From Lithodes maja (Eukaryota; Arthropoda; Malacostraca; Decapoda; Lithodidae): DNA of 64,000 nt. The stretch covers positions 1 to 64,000 of the forward strand of contig JBAKBP010003229.1 of assembly GCA_037953745.1 (NCBI GenBank). Reading direction: 5' to 3'. The stretch's first letter is position 1; each line of letters begins with the position of its first letter. The translations under genes and the position numbers were made by a program. The notes below the pieces were generated by a model. That model was not told the origin of the DNA. It made no database searches and saw only the letters and a program-made list of their open reading frames with translations. Shown here one piece after another: positions 20,466 through 31,115 of this stretch.

Positions 20466-21447
20466 TGATATTCGACTGTTTCGACACCCTTTAGGGTGAA
20501 ATACGACACCTTTTCCAGTTTATCGGAGATAGTGGTGGTGATTCTGGTGAAGGAAAACGCAGTTATGTCAGTGAAGTGTAAAGAAGAATTAAGGTGTGGA
20601 ATGTCGAGAAGATGCATGATATGGTGTCAGCATGTGTGTCAAAGCGTGAAAAAGGAATGGTTGAAACCGAAGCACAAGAATTAGCAAAGGACAGGATCAA
20701 TGAATGGAGGAAGTTTGTTAGCGTAGCCTACATGAAGGTCTCTGGACCCGTTTAAATGACAAACCTGGAAGGTCTGTATCCCAGATGATAATGTGAAGAG
20801 ACCTTGTCCAGAAGTATAACAGTGAGGTGAAGCCATTGATTTTGGGGGGTAATGAGTGATTGGTGCTTCTGAATGCTTGTGTGCTTGCTTTTTGTGGGCG
20901 AACTGTTATGTGTTCTTAGATCTCCTGCCACCTCTCTTTTTTTTTTCTTGTGTCTCTTGCTGATCCTCCCTACCCTTTGTGGAAGTAAGGGCAGGCTACT
21001 GACTGACTTAAATTATTTAATCTTATTGTTAGACATACTCGCAGGAGTCGCAGCTTCCAAGAGTGAAATCACCTCCCATTTGACTGACAAGTTCTTCAGT
21101 ATCATATCCCCCAAAACAAGCAGATCCCAATGGACATTGTAGTTTGAATTCATTGCATCCCAGTAGTTGACCTTTAATAGTCCCACTCTTGATTATTTTG
21201 GAACTTGGATCACCAGTCATATCTTTTTAATCCTAATCCTTCTCCTGATCCTGTTCCTATATAGTCCCTGTACAATCCTCGCACCGCACATTAATTATTA
21301 TGCCACCCGAGGGTAGACTTCTTCGGGTCCCACAACGTAAACGTAAACTATAGTGGTCCGAGGTCGAGTCACTAAGCAAATTTTTCAAAGACACTTTGTC
21401 AACTCGCAAATTCATGAAAGACAACTATACAATACAGAAGAGAACCA
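20466..21447. other. No gene recognised
   Basis: Mixed sequence with short frames only. A 63-residue Cys-containing minus frame at 21029-21220 was considered and not supported. This is the sequence into which the I-group LINE inserted (target at 21448-21459). Confidence 0.5.
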
Positions 21448-21549
21448 CGCCTACTTTTTCTTCTTCTTCTTTCTTGGGTCAAAGGGCCGGAGAGTCCGTT
21501 AGCTGGACCCCTTCTCACCCTGCCGCTTCGTCTGGTCTAGTAGGCGGGG

Positions 21550-22842
21550 CTAGCGGGCGAACCTGCCGCTCTTGGCGATGAATTTAGCCACCAGCCGGAG
21601 CACGCCAAATCTATTGGCGGGGGAGAGAGTGCCTCCCCCCAAGAGCGTGGGGAGGGATAGCCTATTGATGCCTTGTGCATGAAGTCGCTCACGAAGATGG
21701 AGGCGAAGAGAGTGAAAGCGGGGACAGTAGAGTAAATGATCAACAGTCTCTTCAACAGTACGGCACCACGGGCAGTACGGGTCAGGGAGGAGCTTTATTC
21801 GATGGAGGTCTGGGGCTAGGCCGGCGTGGCCTATACGGAGCCTCAAGATTGCGACATCGAGTGCCCTATCTGGGAAGCGAGCCCAAGGCTGGGGTGAGGG
21901 ATCAGTGCGGTACTGCCCAAGGGTGGTGCAGGAGAGGGACTGTGAAGAAGACGTACTCCAGTTCGACCAACAGGTGTCGAAGAGGAGCTTGGAGATGGAG
22001 GAGTGGTCTAGGGGGAATGATTCAATGGCGGGAGAGGAGTGTGCTAGGTTGGCAGCTTTATCAGCGATTTCATTGCCTTGAATACCAGTGTGTGAAGGGA
22101 CCCACTGGAACCTCAGAGTAAAGCCTTTGGAGTGCAGGGAGTAGGCAAGTGAAAGAGAGAGGAAGACTAGGCGGCGATAGGAGCGAGGATGTTGTGAGGA
22201 AAGGAGGTACAGGGAAGAGAGAGAGTCAGAGAAGATGACTACTGGTTGAGGGGGAAGGAAATCGTGTAGGAACTGCAGGGCCATCAATATTGCAAAACGT
22301 TCCGCGGCTAAGACCGAGTGTCTTGCCGACAGACACCAGGTACGGGTCAGGGAGAGGTCTTCCACATAAAATGCGGCTGAGGTAGAGGGAGAGCGAGGGG
22401 TGAAGGAGCCGTCTGTAAAGACCCTGAGGAAGCCAGGGAATCGAAGAGAGAGGAGTTCGAGAAAGAGTTGAGGGGCAAGGGATCCGTCATTGGATTTGAG
22501 GAATGGGACATGAAAGGAAAGATGAAAAAGAGAGGAGAGGGGGAACCAGGGGGGGATCGGGGACACAGGGGGGATCGGAGTGGGGATTGAGAGTAGTTGG
22601 AGTGATTTCAAGGCATTGACTAGAAAGGGTGTGCGGGATTTAACAGGCCAAGAGGGATTATGGGTATCAATGGCGGTATGAGAGAATAAAATAGAGAGAG
22701 GGTGTAATGACGGTAGGGAGGAAAACCTATACAGAAGGGAGCCAGCATGTAAATGCCGGCAATATTCAAGCGGGAGAAGGCCACTCTGGGGAAGTGCAAA
22801 AGGCCCCTGTAGCAATTCGCAAAGCGGTATTGTGTATGACAT
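21550..22842 (-). CDS. LINE ORF2 C-terminal part: RNase H and zinc knuckle
   Basis: Continuation of ORF2 in a frame one base off from RT. The first 20 or so residues are the tail of the RT connection region read out of frame. RNase H begins with VFTDGSFTPRS (first Asp), has ERFAILMALQFL (Glu), IFSDSLSSLYLL (Asp) and WVPSHTGIQGNEIADKAAN (His and final Asp). All four acidic positions of a type I RNase H are present. A C-terminal CPWCRTVEETVDHLLYC knuckle follows. The frame ends at 21550, roughly 75 bp before the tail. The shift from the RT frame lies near 22785-22800 and is probably an inactivating indel. Confidence 0.88.
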   Translation of the reverse strand: MSYTIPLCELLQGPFALPQSGLLPLEYCRHLHAGSLLYRFSSLPSLHPLSILFSHTAIDTHNPSWPVKSRTPFLVNALKSLQLLSIPTPIPPVSPIPPWFPLSSLFHLSFHVPFLKSNDGSLAPQLFLELLSLRFPGFLRVFTDGSFTPRSPSTSAAFYVEDLSLTRTWCLSARHSVLAAERFAILMALQFLHDFLPPQPVVIFSDSLSSLYLLSSQHPRSYRRLVFLSLSLAYSLHSKGFTLRFQWVPSHTGIQGNEIADKAANLAHSSPAIESFPLDHSSISKLLFDTCWSNWSTSSSQSLSCTTLGQYRTDPSPQPWARFPDRALDVAILRLRIGHAGLAPDLHRIKLLPDPYCPWCRTVEETVDHLLYCPRFHSLRLHLRERLHAQGINRLSLPTLLGGGTLSPANRFGVLRLVAKFIAKSGRFAR

Positions 22843-24691
22843 CTAGGCGGGAGAGGACAGTTTTAGATGCAGATCCATAGATTGTACATCCATAGGCTAA
22901 TTTGCTCAACACGTAGGTTTTGTAGAACTTGAGTAGGACGTCTCTATTAGCTCCCCACCGTACACCTGCCAGGCTTTTCATGATATTGAGCCTCTTGAAA
23001 CAGGATTCACGAAGGTAGTCTATGTGAGATCGCCAGGTCAGGATGGGTCCATTGAATCATAGGCCAAGGAAGTTGTGTTGCCTACGCAAGGGGACAGGTA
23101 CACCTGAGATGGAGATGGTGGGGAGGGCAGGGAGGGAGCGTTTTTGGGTGAAGAACATGAGGGCACATTTCTGTGGATTAACTGTGAAGCCCCAGGTGGT
23201 GAACCATTGTTGTAGGGCATCAGCACCCTGTTGTAGAATGCGTTGGGCCTCTTCCGCCGTGGGGGCCGAGGCGGTTATTGTGATATCATCAGCATAGACA
23301 TGGAGGGAGGTGCCACAAGGGTGAGGGAGACAGGATAGGAGGGCGTTAAAGAGGAAGGGACTGAGACCTGAACCTTGGGGAGCGCTCTGGCGAACATTGT
23401 GTGATAAGGATGTTGCTCCACCAACGGAAACTGAGAAGGTGCGTTTCGAGAGAAAGCTACGCAACCACGATAACGGCTGACCCTGGACCCTCATGGTAGA
23501 GAGGCGGGACAGGATACCCTCGTGTGGTGCCGCATCAAAGGCGCTGGCAACGTCAATGAACAGGCATAGCAGGACGTCTTTGTTTTGATAGGCTTGATGG
23601 ATAGAATGGTCTAATTGGTGGAGGACATCAAGCGTTCCTCTACCTGGACGAAAGCCACTTTGTTCTGGGAGGAGAAGGTGCTCCGATTCAGCCCACCAGG
23701 AGAGTCTGTTGACAACAAGGCGCTCCATGAGCTTACCGACACATGGGAGAAGGGCAATAGGGCGGTAAGATGGGAGCGATAGATCCTTCCCAGGCTTGGG
23801 GATTGGGATAATAGTGGACAGTTTCCAAGCTTGAGGGAAAACTCCAGTAGACCAGCTAGTGTTTATGAGGGAGAGGAGGTGAGGGAGGTGCTGAGAGGGG
23901 AGGTGTCGAAGAAACTCGTATGGGATGAGGTCTGGGCCGGATGCCTTACGGGGAGGGAGAGAAGAGATGGCTGAGGACATCTCATCTGGGGTGAAAGGGC
24001 AAGACAGTCCAGGCGTAGAGGGAGCTACAACAGCCCGTTCCAACATGGCTGTATGTCGGGCGACGTCTGGGAGGGGAGCAGGTGTGCTTAGAGTGGAGGA
24101 AAAATATTCTGCAAGATAAACTGCTTTTGAATGGTCTGACAGGAGGGAAACCCCATTTTGGCGAAGTGGAAACGAGAATGAGGATGCTCGTCCCTTCATT
24201 GCCTTGAAGAATCTCCAAGTTCGTGAAGAGGGGGAGGAGAAAGTGAGAGTGGATACAAAGTTCGCCCAAGCAGAGCGCTGTGCATCACGAATGATACGTG
24301 TACACTTGGCATCCAATTTCCTATAACGGAGCTTGTTGGGAATAGTCGGGTAACGGAGCCAGGTGCGCCATGCCCGTCGCCTAGCACGGACCGCCTCTTG
24401 ACACACATCCGACCACCATGGAAGACCGCAGCGTGGGGGGGTTCTTCGACAGCTCAAGTGAAAAGCAACGCGCCCAGCACTGACCAACCAATCTGAAAAC
24501 GAACCAGCGGCCACTTCCAGGAAACCATGGTGGTCTGGTGGAGGTTGCTCGAGGGCCTTCGAAAACGTGACCCAACCTTCGTCGTGGAGGTTCCACCTAG
24601 GCCGAGTTGGGGAAAAAGATTCTTGGGGACAGGCGGATGACAACTGGCAAGTGGTCACTGCCCATATAAGGGCCGAGGGTGAATTCCGCAT
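22790..24691 (-). pseudogene. LINE ORF2 reverse transcriptase, with in-frame stop
   Basis: This minus frame carries the RT: KASGPDLIPYEFLRHL entry block, FIDVASAFDAAPHEG (first Asp), SAPQGSGLSPFLFNALL, and the catalytic VYADDITITA. A TGA at 23059-23057 interrupts the frame after the NFLGL block. The same frame then continues through TWRSHIDYLRESCFKRLNI and the thumb region to about 22790. The TGA probably arose from CGA by C-to-T change at a CpG, since Arg or a similar residue is common there. The upstream part overlaps the endonuclease frame by 95 bp, with a one-base offset at a T5C4 run near 24613-24621. Confidence 0.88.
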
Positions 24692-25451
24692 CCAGGAATT
24701 CCTGGTCCCCGAGGCAGAGGTCTAGGACCGACCCTGACCCGGTGTGGGGATCTATCCGGGTACGGAAACTGGGAGGGGAAATGAGAGAAAATCTGGCGGA
24801 GTCTAATAAAAATTGAAAGAGAGAGATACCTGAGGGGTTACGTGCAGTACGAGGCAGACTCGGGTCCCAACTGGGATGGCGGGCGTTGAAGTCCCCTAAA
24901 ATGAGGGCCGGGGCTGGGAGCTGAGTGAAGATATGAGTAAGCTCTGGCAAGGAAACATCGCGGCATGGGTTATAGATGGCCGCGACTGTGGTCCAGGACT
25001 CGGAGAGCGCCACCCGTACCGCCATCACCTCGAGGACACCTCCCTGATAGGGAGTGAGTGGATAAAGAGAGCACTGGACATTATTGCGCACAATGATTGC
25101 GAGACCCCCTCCTACACGAGGTAGGCGGTTCTCGCGAAAAATGGTGTAGCCACTGATACTGAGCCTAATGGAGGGACGAAGCCAGGTCTCGCATAGACGT
25201 ATTACAGCAGGGCCAAGCTCATCTATGTACATTTTGAACTCTAGAGACTTACGGAGGAGGGAGCGGGCGTTCCATAGAAGAAAAAGGGGAGAAGATGAAG
25301 AGAGGGATGGGGATGGAAATGAAGAGAGGGATGGGGATGGAGAAGAAGAGGTTACTGGGTGGTGAGTAGGGCTATGAAGCGCGGGAGAAGTTAAGTGCAG
25401 ACATCGCTGAGGGATGACCCGTGGAGCAGGAGAGTGAGAGCGTCGATGCAC
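24597..25451 (-). CDS. LINE ORF2 N-terminal AP-type endonuclease
   Basis: This part of ORF2 nicks the target site. Visible motifs are LLWNARSLLRK (N of motif I), LCETWLRPSI (catalytic Glu), GGLAIIVRN, AAIYNPC, ILGDFNARHPSWD (GDFNAxH), SVLDLCLG and GSDHLPVVIRL (terminal SDH). All residues of the endonuclease core are present. The frame overlaps the end of ORF1 by about 60 bp. It stops at 24597, one codon past the homopolymer where the RT frame takes over. The likely explanation is a one-base indel rather than programmed slippage, since neither mutation nor signal can be proven by eye. Confidence 0.88.
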   Translation of the reverse strand: MHRRSHSPAPRVIPQRCLHLTSPALHSPTHHPVTSSSPSPSLSSFPSPSLSSSSPLFLLWNARSLLRKSLEFKMYIDELGPAVIRLCETWLRPSIRLSISGYTIFRENRLPRVGGGLAIIVRNNVQCSLYPLTPYQGGVLEVMAVRVALSESWTTVAAIYNPCRDVSLPELTHIFTQLPAPALILGDFNARHPSWDPSLPRTARNPSGISLFQFLLDSARFSLISPPSFRTRIDPHTGSGSVLDLCLGDQEFLDAEFTLGPYMGSDHLPVVIRLSPRIFFPNSA

Positions 25452-26737
25452 AGGCTGAGGAATGAAGGGCGGGGAGGCGGGTGGGATGGGGATGCGGGAG
25501 GGCGGCGGTTCGCAGTCTGGGTTGAGGGAGGGGGATTGGAGGGAGGGTTGAAGTATGGCATCCTGTCCGAAGGGGGATCGGCACGGTGACCATCGTGAAA
25601 AAGGCGAAGGGCACGGGGACCATTCAGGCGCCGACCACCATTCATGACTGAGGCATAGGTAGGGGCAGCAGAAGGATTGTGACCTGGCAGGACTGGGGGA
25701 TCATCAGGGAGGGTATCTCCATGGTCTCCGAGCAACTGAAATTGGTTTGAAAGGTGTAGGTTAGACGGGAGCGGGAGGGAGCTGGTAGATGGGCCCCTGG
25801 AAGAGTCGTTTGAGTGGCTGGGTTGGGGAGGGGGATCAGACAGTGTGGGAGTACTCTCCGCGGTAGGGACGGAGGTAGGAGCAGGGCCCCGAGGGCGAGT
25901 TGTTAAGGCTCGTAGCTGGCGGTTAACATCCTTGAGGGTAGCGCCATCATCCCGGACACGGCGGTGAATAGCAATAGCGTCACCATACACGGGGCATGTT
26001 TTGGATACTACCCTGTGTGAACCACCACACAGGTAACAGTGAGGGTCATTCGTACAGCGTGACCCCTCAGCCGGGTGAAGGTGATGACGGCCGCTGCACA
26101 TTGAACAGCGGACTCTGTTACGGCAGGTGGCAGCCCCATGGCCGAAGAGGTGGCAATCATAACAACGGAGAATTGGGAAATAATAAACAGATACTGGGTA
26201 GGAAACATGGCCCAGTGTAACCCGGCGGGGGAGAGCACCTTGATATTCTAGTCGGACAGTCTCAGATAGGTGAGGGGCATTTTCGCCTGAATAATCAGCT
26301 GGGAGGCGGGTTGCTTCAAGTAGCTGACCCGATACACCATTGAGGGGACCCTCGAGGACAACTAATTTGCTTACCAGCTCTGTAATGGAGTATTCTACAC
26401 TAACAGGTCCTATCATCCCATAAGAAATGGAAGGATCTTCAAGGGAGCGAGCACGACGGCATTTAACCTTCCAGGATCCTAGTGTATGCAATTCCTCCAT
26501 GGGGGGATGGATACTATTCAAATCACAAGCACGGAGTCGTATCACTAGCGTACGGCCCTTGCCCAAACCTTCAGGTGATCCATCAGCGGTTTCCAGGACA
26601 TATTTTGAAAAGGGCGAGTTTTTATATATAATGGCTTCAGTGACTGCAGCAGGGTTCTTAAAAATGGGAGAGCGGTCCTCAGCACAAATTATGTAAGCAA
26701 CTAGAGATGTCAAAGTGTTACCTGTCTCTGGGTCCAT
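25391..26737 (-). CDS. LINE ORF1: nucleic-acid-binding protein with three CCHC knuckles
   Basis: A 448-residue Gag-like ORF1 that would bind LINE RNA. Residues about 40-180 form an RRM-like folded segment (LVIRLRACDLN, WKVKCRRARSL). Three zinc knuckles follow at about 192-205 (CYDCHLFGHGAATC), 211-228 and 234-248. The C-terminal third is Pro/Ser-rich and overlaps the start of ORF2. The ATG at 26737 may not be the true start. An upstream minus frame (27006-26842) encodes an acidic Pro-rich N-terminus beginning MEDIIPGNDLEE, in a different frame, so ORF1 probably carries at least one indel between 26740 and 26870. Confidence 0.85.
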   Translation of the reverse strand: MDPETGNTLTSLVAYIICAEDRSPIFKNPAAVTEAIIYKNSPFSKYVLETADGSPEGLGKGRTLVIRLRACDLNSIHPPMEELHTLGSWKVKCRRARSLEDPSISYGMIGPVSVEYSITELVSKLVVLEGPLNGVSGQLLEATRLPADYSGENAPHLSETVRLEYQGALPRRVTLGHVSYPVSVYYFPILRCYDCHLFGHGAATCRNRVRCSMCSGRHHLHPAEGSRCTNDPHCYLCGGSHRVVSKTCPVYGDAIAIHRRVRDDGATLKDVNRQLRALTTRPRGPAPTSVPTAESTPTLSDPPPQPSHSNDSSRGPSTSSLPLPSNLHLSNQFQLLGDHGDTLPDDPPVLPGHNPSAAPTYASVMNGGRRLNGPRALRLFHDGHRADPPSDRMPYFNPPSNPPPSTQTANRRPPASPSHPPPRPSFLSLCIDALTLLLHGSSLSDVCT

Positions 26738-27155
26738 GAGGCCTAGGATGGGAAGCTTGGTCAGACCTACTTTGGTTAGCTAGGCCTATGGGATGGGAAG
26801 AGGCAGTCTTGGAGACCTTGGCTGAGGATGGACCAGCACTATTAGCTGTACCCGCAGGAGGCGGGGTCATCGTCGTCCAAACTCCTCTTACCAGAGTTCC
26901 CGCCCGCCATTGTGGGATCAGACGGTGGTGGGGGAGTCACCTCCATACGCACTTCGGTGGTATGCTGGCCCTCTTCCAGGTCATTACCTGGAATAATGTC
27001 CTCCATGGTGGCCCAAGAAACACTAGGGCAACACCAGAGGACAGGGGTAAGGAGATGGTAGCTCAAATGTGGATCTAAATAGGCGACGCTAACACAACAC
27101 AAGTCAGCAGTTCGACGATCCAATAAACCCCCCCCCCCCCCCCCGCCTACTTTTT

Positions 27156-27563
27156 TATAGTTCCTCCTAAAACTTTCCAATGTTTACATCGTTTTCTGTG
27201 TACTGTATTTGTTTATACAAAGGCACGTTTTTGCGATCTTTTTGGCTTAAGCCCGGCTTCCCTTTTTGGCTTGAGCAAGAGCAGCCGCGCAAAAATGGTT
27301 TGGTTCGACTTCGACCACAAGTCACGTGACATAAACACAAACACTGAAAATGGCGGAGCAACAAGACGACCAGTGGTCTGGTCTGGTGCCGTTGTAAAGG
27401 TTTTTCCCTCAATTGTTCGGAGATGTCACCTTTTCAACGGCTCCCCCATATTTGTTATTGATTAAGCTTTTGATTATTTACTGATATTTCAACTTATTTT
27501 GTCTTTTTGTCCACATTTTTTCTATTTTCTGCTTTATTGTTCTGTGAATAGTATGTCAGCTAT
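27156..27563. other. Sequence between LINE and DIRS-B; possible host promoter or first exon
   Basis: No complete gene. A palindromic E-box in GTCACGTGAC (27321-27330) lies upstream of AAAATGGCGGAGC (about 27347-27359), which resembles a YY1 site. The ATG there opens a frame of only 16 codons. CTTAAGCC and CGCAAAAA motifs here recur near 54830-54890, so part of it may be repeat. Speculative. Confidence 0.3.
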
Positions 27564-27614
27564 TTGGGAGGTTTGACGTACCTCCCAACCTACCAAATAG
27601 GAAAACCTACTATT

Positions 27615-27910
27615 TGGTAGTAGTCTTGGAAAATCCAACGTCAAGGCTATTAACCTAATTGCAATGACGACTTGTCTATTTTGACTGCTATGTCGTCATT
27701 CCAACCGCGGTTAAAAAGAAAACGTCTAGAGTCTACTCCTTATCTTGCTCTAGGAGACGTTGTACATTAACCAAAACTACCACCGAAGGTGAAAAAGCAT
27801 AGAAGAGAAGAAAAAGGGTTTACCTTAGTTACCGCTTAAGGCCCATCCCGTGTTCCGTCATGTGCAGATCCCTGTCGAACGTGCGCATGAGCGACCCTCT
27901 CTTGTTATCA
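27615..27910. repeat. DIRS-B terminal repeat, 3' side (inverted partner of 45122-45416)
   Basis: About 295 bp is the near-perfect reverse complement of 45122-45416. Landmarks are CTTGTTATCA at 27901-27910 against TGATAACAAG at 45122-45131, and TCCAACGTCAAGGCTAT near 27634-27650. An outer extension (27564-27614) pairs instead with the internal complementary region. Confidence 0.92.
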
Positions 27911-27965
27911 CATCTCACGTCAGCAAAAGAACGCGGATGGGCAGGGGTCCGGCGTGAGGGAGGGT

Positions 27966-28100
27966 ATTATGTACGTTGGATTTTCCAAGACTACTACCAA
28001 ATAGTAGGTTTTCCTATTTGGTAGGTTGGGAGGTACGTCAAACCTCCCAATTTGTTAGTAGTCTTGGCAAATCCAACGTCAAGGCTGCATAACAAATAGG
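27966..28100. repeat. DIRS-B internal complementary region
   Basis: 27966-28050 is the reverse complement of the outer 3' end (27564-27650). 28051-28085 matches, as reverse complement, the outer 5' end (45386-45420). This joined-ends arrangement is diagnostic of DIRS elements, where it serves as template for completing the circular intermediate. Confidence 0.9.
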
Positions 28101-28380
28101 AGGAGGACATCCAAGCCCAACCTACCAAAAAAACCAATGCATAAAACAAAAGTATGAATGACAAAGACACAATTTAAACAAGAGAGTCTAATAAAAGAGT
28201 GAAAAACTGAGGAGTAGCTAAAAAGAACAGTTTTAACACATGCCCGTCATTCATAGTAATGCAAAAACATAGACTTGTCTGAAACCAAAAAGGTACTGTA
28301 CCCAAAATCCCTTTTCTTCAAAAACCAACAAAAACACTGAACACAAGAACAAAACACAATTTTCAATGTGGCAAAAACAC

Positions 28381-29466
28381 TTATGTACTGGAACAATACA
28401 TAATCCCAAACGTGCAATCCAGTGTTGCAAACCCGTACACCCCCCCCCCCCCCCCTTTGTCATATAAAACAAAGGAAAAGAACGAGGGACAAGGGGGGAA
28501 GACCAGGGATCTTCGCCAGAGCACCAGGAAACACGACCCCCGAGAGCAATCACCAGCCGAGGGGGTCGAACACTGGACACGGAGAGGTAGGAGGAGATGA
28601 AGGAATTGATAGAAGACCCACAAAACCGCTGAGGCGATGGCAGGTAAGGATCGACGTGGCAGGAACCGGAAGGAGGCAGCAAAGGATCTGACATCGTGCG
28701 CAGAACCCCTACAAACAGGGTGACGGGCACGAACGGTCCGACAAACGCGGCGGCCCATCTGCACCTGCGAGAGCCTCCCACCTGTCCGAGGAGACACCCA
28801 CACAGCAGGACCCGAAGGCGGCGCCACAGACGCAACAGAGGAGCGCAAGGCTGACACCGGGCACAACACATGGCGAGGATGCCCAAGCCGGAAAGCCTGG
28901 ACGGCGAAAGGCCGGAAAGCGGGGGCCGCCCTCCCAAGCGTGGTAACAAAAGGAGGGGAGGAGGCGAACGAGACGCCATGCAAGGACGGGGAGAAGCGCA
29001 CGCAGTCCCGGGGCCATGACAATGCCGCTAGGGCAGACACCCGAACCCCAGTGGCCAGAGCGACAAGGAAGAGCGGACGCCCGAGCAACAGAACCGGCGT
29101 AGCGTCCCTTGTAGACGTGGGTGAAGCCAGAAGGACCAGAGCCCGCCCCAGATCCCACTGCGGAGGGACCTGGCGCGGAGGAGGTCGATCCCGGAAGGCA
29201 GCCGTCAGGAAGGAATCCAGCTCCTGTGGCAGAACGACCAGCCCAGCGACGGACCCAAAGATCCCCCGGACGGCAGACAAGTGGGTACGTATAGCGTCGA
29301 CTCGAAAGTGACGTGTACGGAAGAGGTGAAACAAGGAGCGTAGGACGAGGGAAGGAGAGCCAACTGGCAGGCGAGTGGCCTGTAGCCACCCAGGAAAAGA
29401 CCTCCAGCGGGACCCGTAAGGCCCCCAAGGAGAAGACGGCCAGGAACGCTGCAGGAAGTCAGTCAG
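28381..29466 (-). pseudogene. DIRS-B tyrosine recombinase, degenerate
   Basis: The frame is open, but several key residues look altered. The first catalytic Arg is present in ALATGVRVSALAAL. The second box HDVRS keeps the His-x-x-Arg spacing (AHDVRSFAASF). In the terminal box, where DIRS recombinases have the nucleophilic Tyr before a Leu, the aligned segment reads FLHLLL, so the Tyr seems replaced by Leu. The C-terminal 60 residues beyond this box are read-through. The upstream open frame to 29856 overlaps pol and is not part of the recombinase. An alignment with family members would settle the terminal residue. Confidence 0.75.
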
Positions 29467-30251
29467 GGCCCGGCCGGGGACCGGGAGCCACCGTGCCACA
29501 TGAACAAGCACGATGCGAAGGCCAACGAGGCCCGCAGGTCCCCAACCGAGCCCAAGTGGAAGCCGGAGACAGGTAGAGGGACCGGACTCGGGCACCACCG
29601 CGGCAACCGGGCGGACCAAGCCCGTGCCGGCCACAGAGGCGCGAGGAGCCAGACGCAGCCGTAGTACAGCCGCAGCCTCGCGAGGACTGGGCACAGCAAC
29701 AGCGCGTCTGGGGGCGGAAAGATGTATATCGACCGCCACCTGTACCAGGCTACCATGAAAGCGGCCGGACCCCCCCCGGAGCGCGAGGCCGGAGGGAGAG
29801 GTCCAAAGGCAACTGGCGCGGCACCCCCGATGCGAACAAGGCGACCTCCGGAACACCTCGGGAAGCCGCGAGGTCGGCGAACACAGTCCGTTTCATCACC
29901 CATCCAACAAGAACGCCCTGCCCTCTCGACAGGGCGGCCGCCCACAGGGTGGCAGGCCCGGGCAGGGAGGAGGCAAGCAAGGAGAAGGGGTGTCGGGCCG
30001 CGAGGAAGAACAACTCCACCGAGACCCCCAATAGAGTCAACGACCTGGAGGACCCCCGCAGAAGGAAACAGGGGACAGCCTGTCTGAGTGTCTAACCCGA
30101 AGGCCACCGACTTACCCCGAAGGGCCAGCGCGTGGTCCCGAAGGAAGAACAGAGGAACCAACAGTCCGAGGGCATAGACGGGTAAGTGGAGGGAGACCCA
30201 CCCATCTGCCGGGAAGTGGACGTCCCAGGTTCGATCGGGAACCCCACCCAA
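29463..30251 (-). pseudogene. DIRS-B RNase H and methyltransferase-like remnant
   Basis: Frames in this interval spell VLLVPLFFLRDHALALRGKS-like RNase H sequence followed by the YIFPPPDALLLCPVL and WLLAPLWPARAW blocks of the methyltransferase-like segment. They match DIRS-A pol residues about 395-600. The RNase H Asp in IWVDTDAS has its counterpart in VWVATDTSSEVGWG, found in another frame at 30112-30570, so at least one frameshift lies between them. The pattern of substitutions and shifts indicates long neutral decay. Confidence 0.8.
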
Positions 30252-30540
30252 CCTCGCTCGACGTATCTGTGGCTACCCAGACCGTCGGCGGGGGGGCGGA
30301 CCAGGGCACAGCCGCAGAGAGCGAGCCCTGAGCAACCCAGCGACCGAAGCGTCTGCGAACGGTACGCAGGAGTGGCAGGAGCCGATCCATAGGGGCAACG
30401 GAAACACCGCGGGGCCCATGGGGAGGAGGCGGAGTAGCCAGAGGCTCCCTAAAGGAAGGGGCAGAGCGGCCCAAAGCAGCAAACCCACGAACGAGTCCCA
30501 GAGCCACCCCAGGAGGGAGACCGAGTGCAACACTCGGTCT

Positions 30541-31103
30541 AGGGGAGGTGTGGTGAAGTGGTCTTGCCACTGGCCTGGTAATCCAAAGGTCCCGGGTTCA
30601 AATCCCGATGTATCAATGGGAAGATATTATTGGGATGGAATTTGTGCTGTACCTAGTATCAGTGCATTACCACAAAGCCCACCGAAACGTCAATAAAATA
30701 CCCTCATTGTTCCCTGATTAAATGGCACTGTATGAATATTCCCATATTCAAAATATGCTATAGGGGTGCAATGCCTGGTGAGTTATCTGCTCAACAGGTG
30801 GCGTTGTGTGTGTGTAAGTGTGAGAGTCCGAGTGTAGAGGGTGAGACAGTGAAGCACGGGAACGAGATGGCTTCAGAGATGGGGTCGTTTCGGGCCATGA
30901 GTGAGCACCGTGCCTCATGTGAAGGCAAGATGGCAGGTGCTCGTTGTACTCTACGTGCTTCACATGTCTCACTCCCTAGACTGGAACAAGACCTCACGGG
31001 CTTCACTGTTCATTGTAAAGCGGTGAATGTTAAGGCTCTCAGCCTATGCCCGAGAGGAAGTAAGTTGGAATATAGAAAAAAAAAAAAAAAAAAAAAAAAA
31101 AAA
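30541..31103 (+). mobile_element. tRNA-derived SINE, copy 2, inserted in DIRS-B pol
   Basis: It starts AGGGGAGGTGTGGTGAAGTG and has B box GGTTCAAATCCC. The body is shared with the minus-strand SINE at 15335-15828, with an extra roughly 70 bp here, and a 28-base A-tail ends it at 31103. DIRS-B coding sequence resumes right after the tail. The copies are far more alike than the two DIRS elements, so the SINE inserted after DIRS-B decayed or during its decay. Confidence 0.9.
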
Positions 31104-31115
31104 CACGGCGAAGAC

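Larger units (their letters stand above)
21460..27143 (-). mobile_element. Full-length I-group LINE with 12-bp target duplication
   Basis: CGCCTACTTTTT occurs at 21448-21459 and 27144-27155, flanking the element exactly. The 3' end is a (GAA)n-like tail (minus strand of 21460-21474) and the 5' end a G run (C run 27128-27143 on plus). Domain order on minus is ORF1 with three CCHC knuckles, AP-type endonuclease, RT, RNase H and a terminal zinc knuckle. An RNase H after RT points to the I group. Frameshifts in ORF1 and ORF2 plus one nonsense codon make this copy inactive. Confidence 0.9.

Noticed and set aside
21029..21220. 63-codon minus-strand frame with several Cys
   Set aside because: No recognised family, no splice or start support; could be a fragment of an old element, left unassigned.
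21675..22121. 148-codon plus-strand frame over the LINE RNase H
   Set aside because: Antisense shadow of the RNase H coding sequence.
24613..24621. Programmed frameshift at the T5C4 run between endonuclease and RT of the LINE
   Set aside because: The run is not a canonical slippery heptamer, and other breaks in the copy favour a simple indel.
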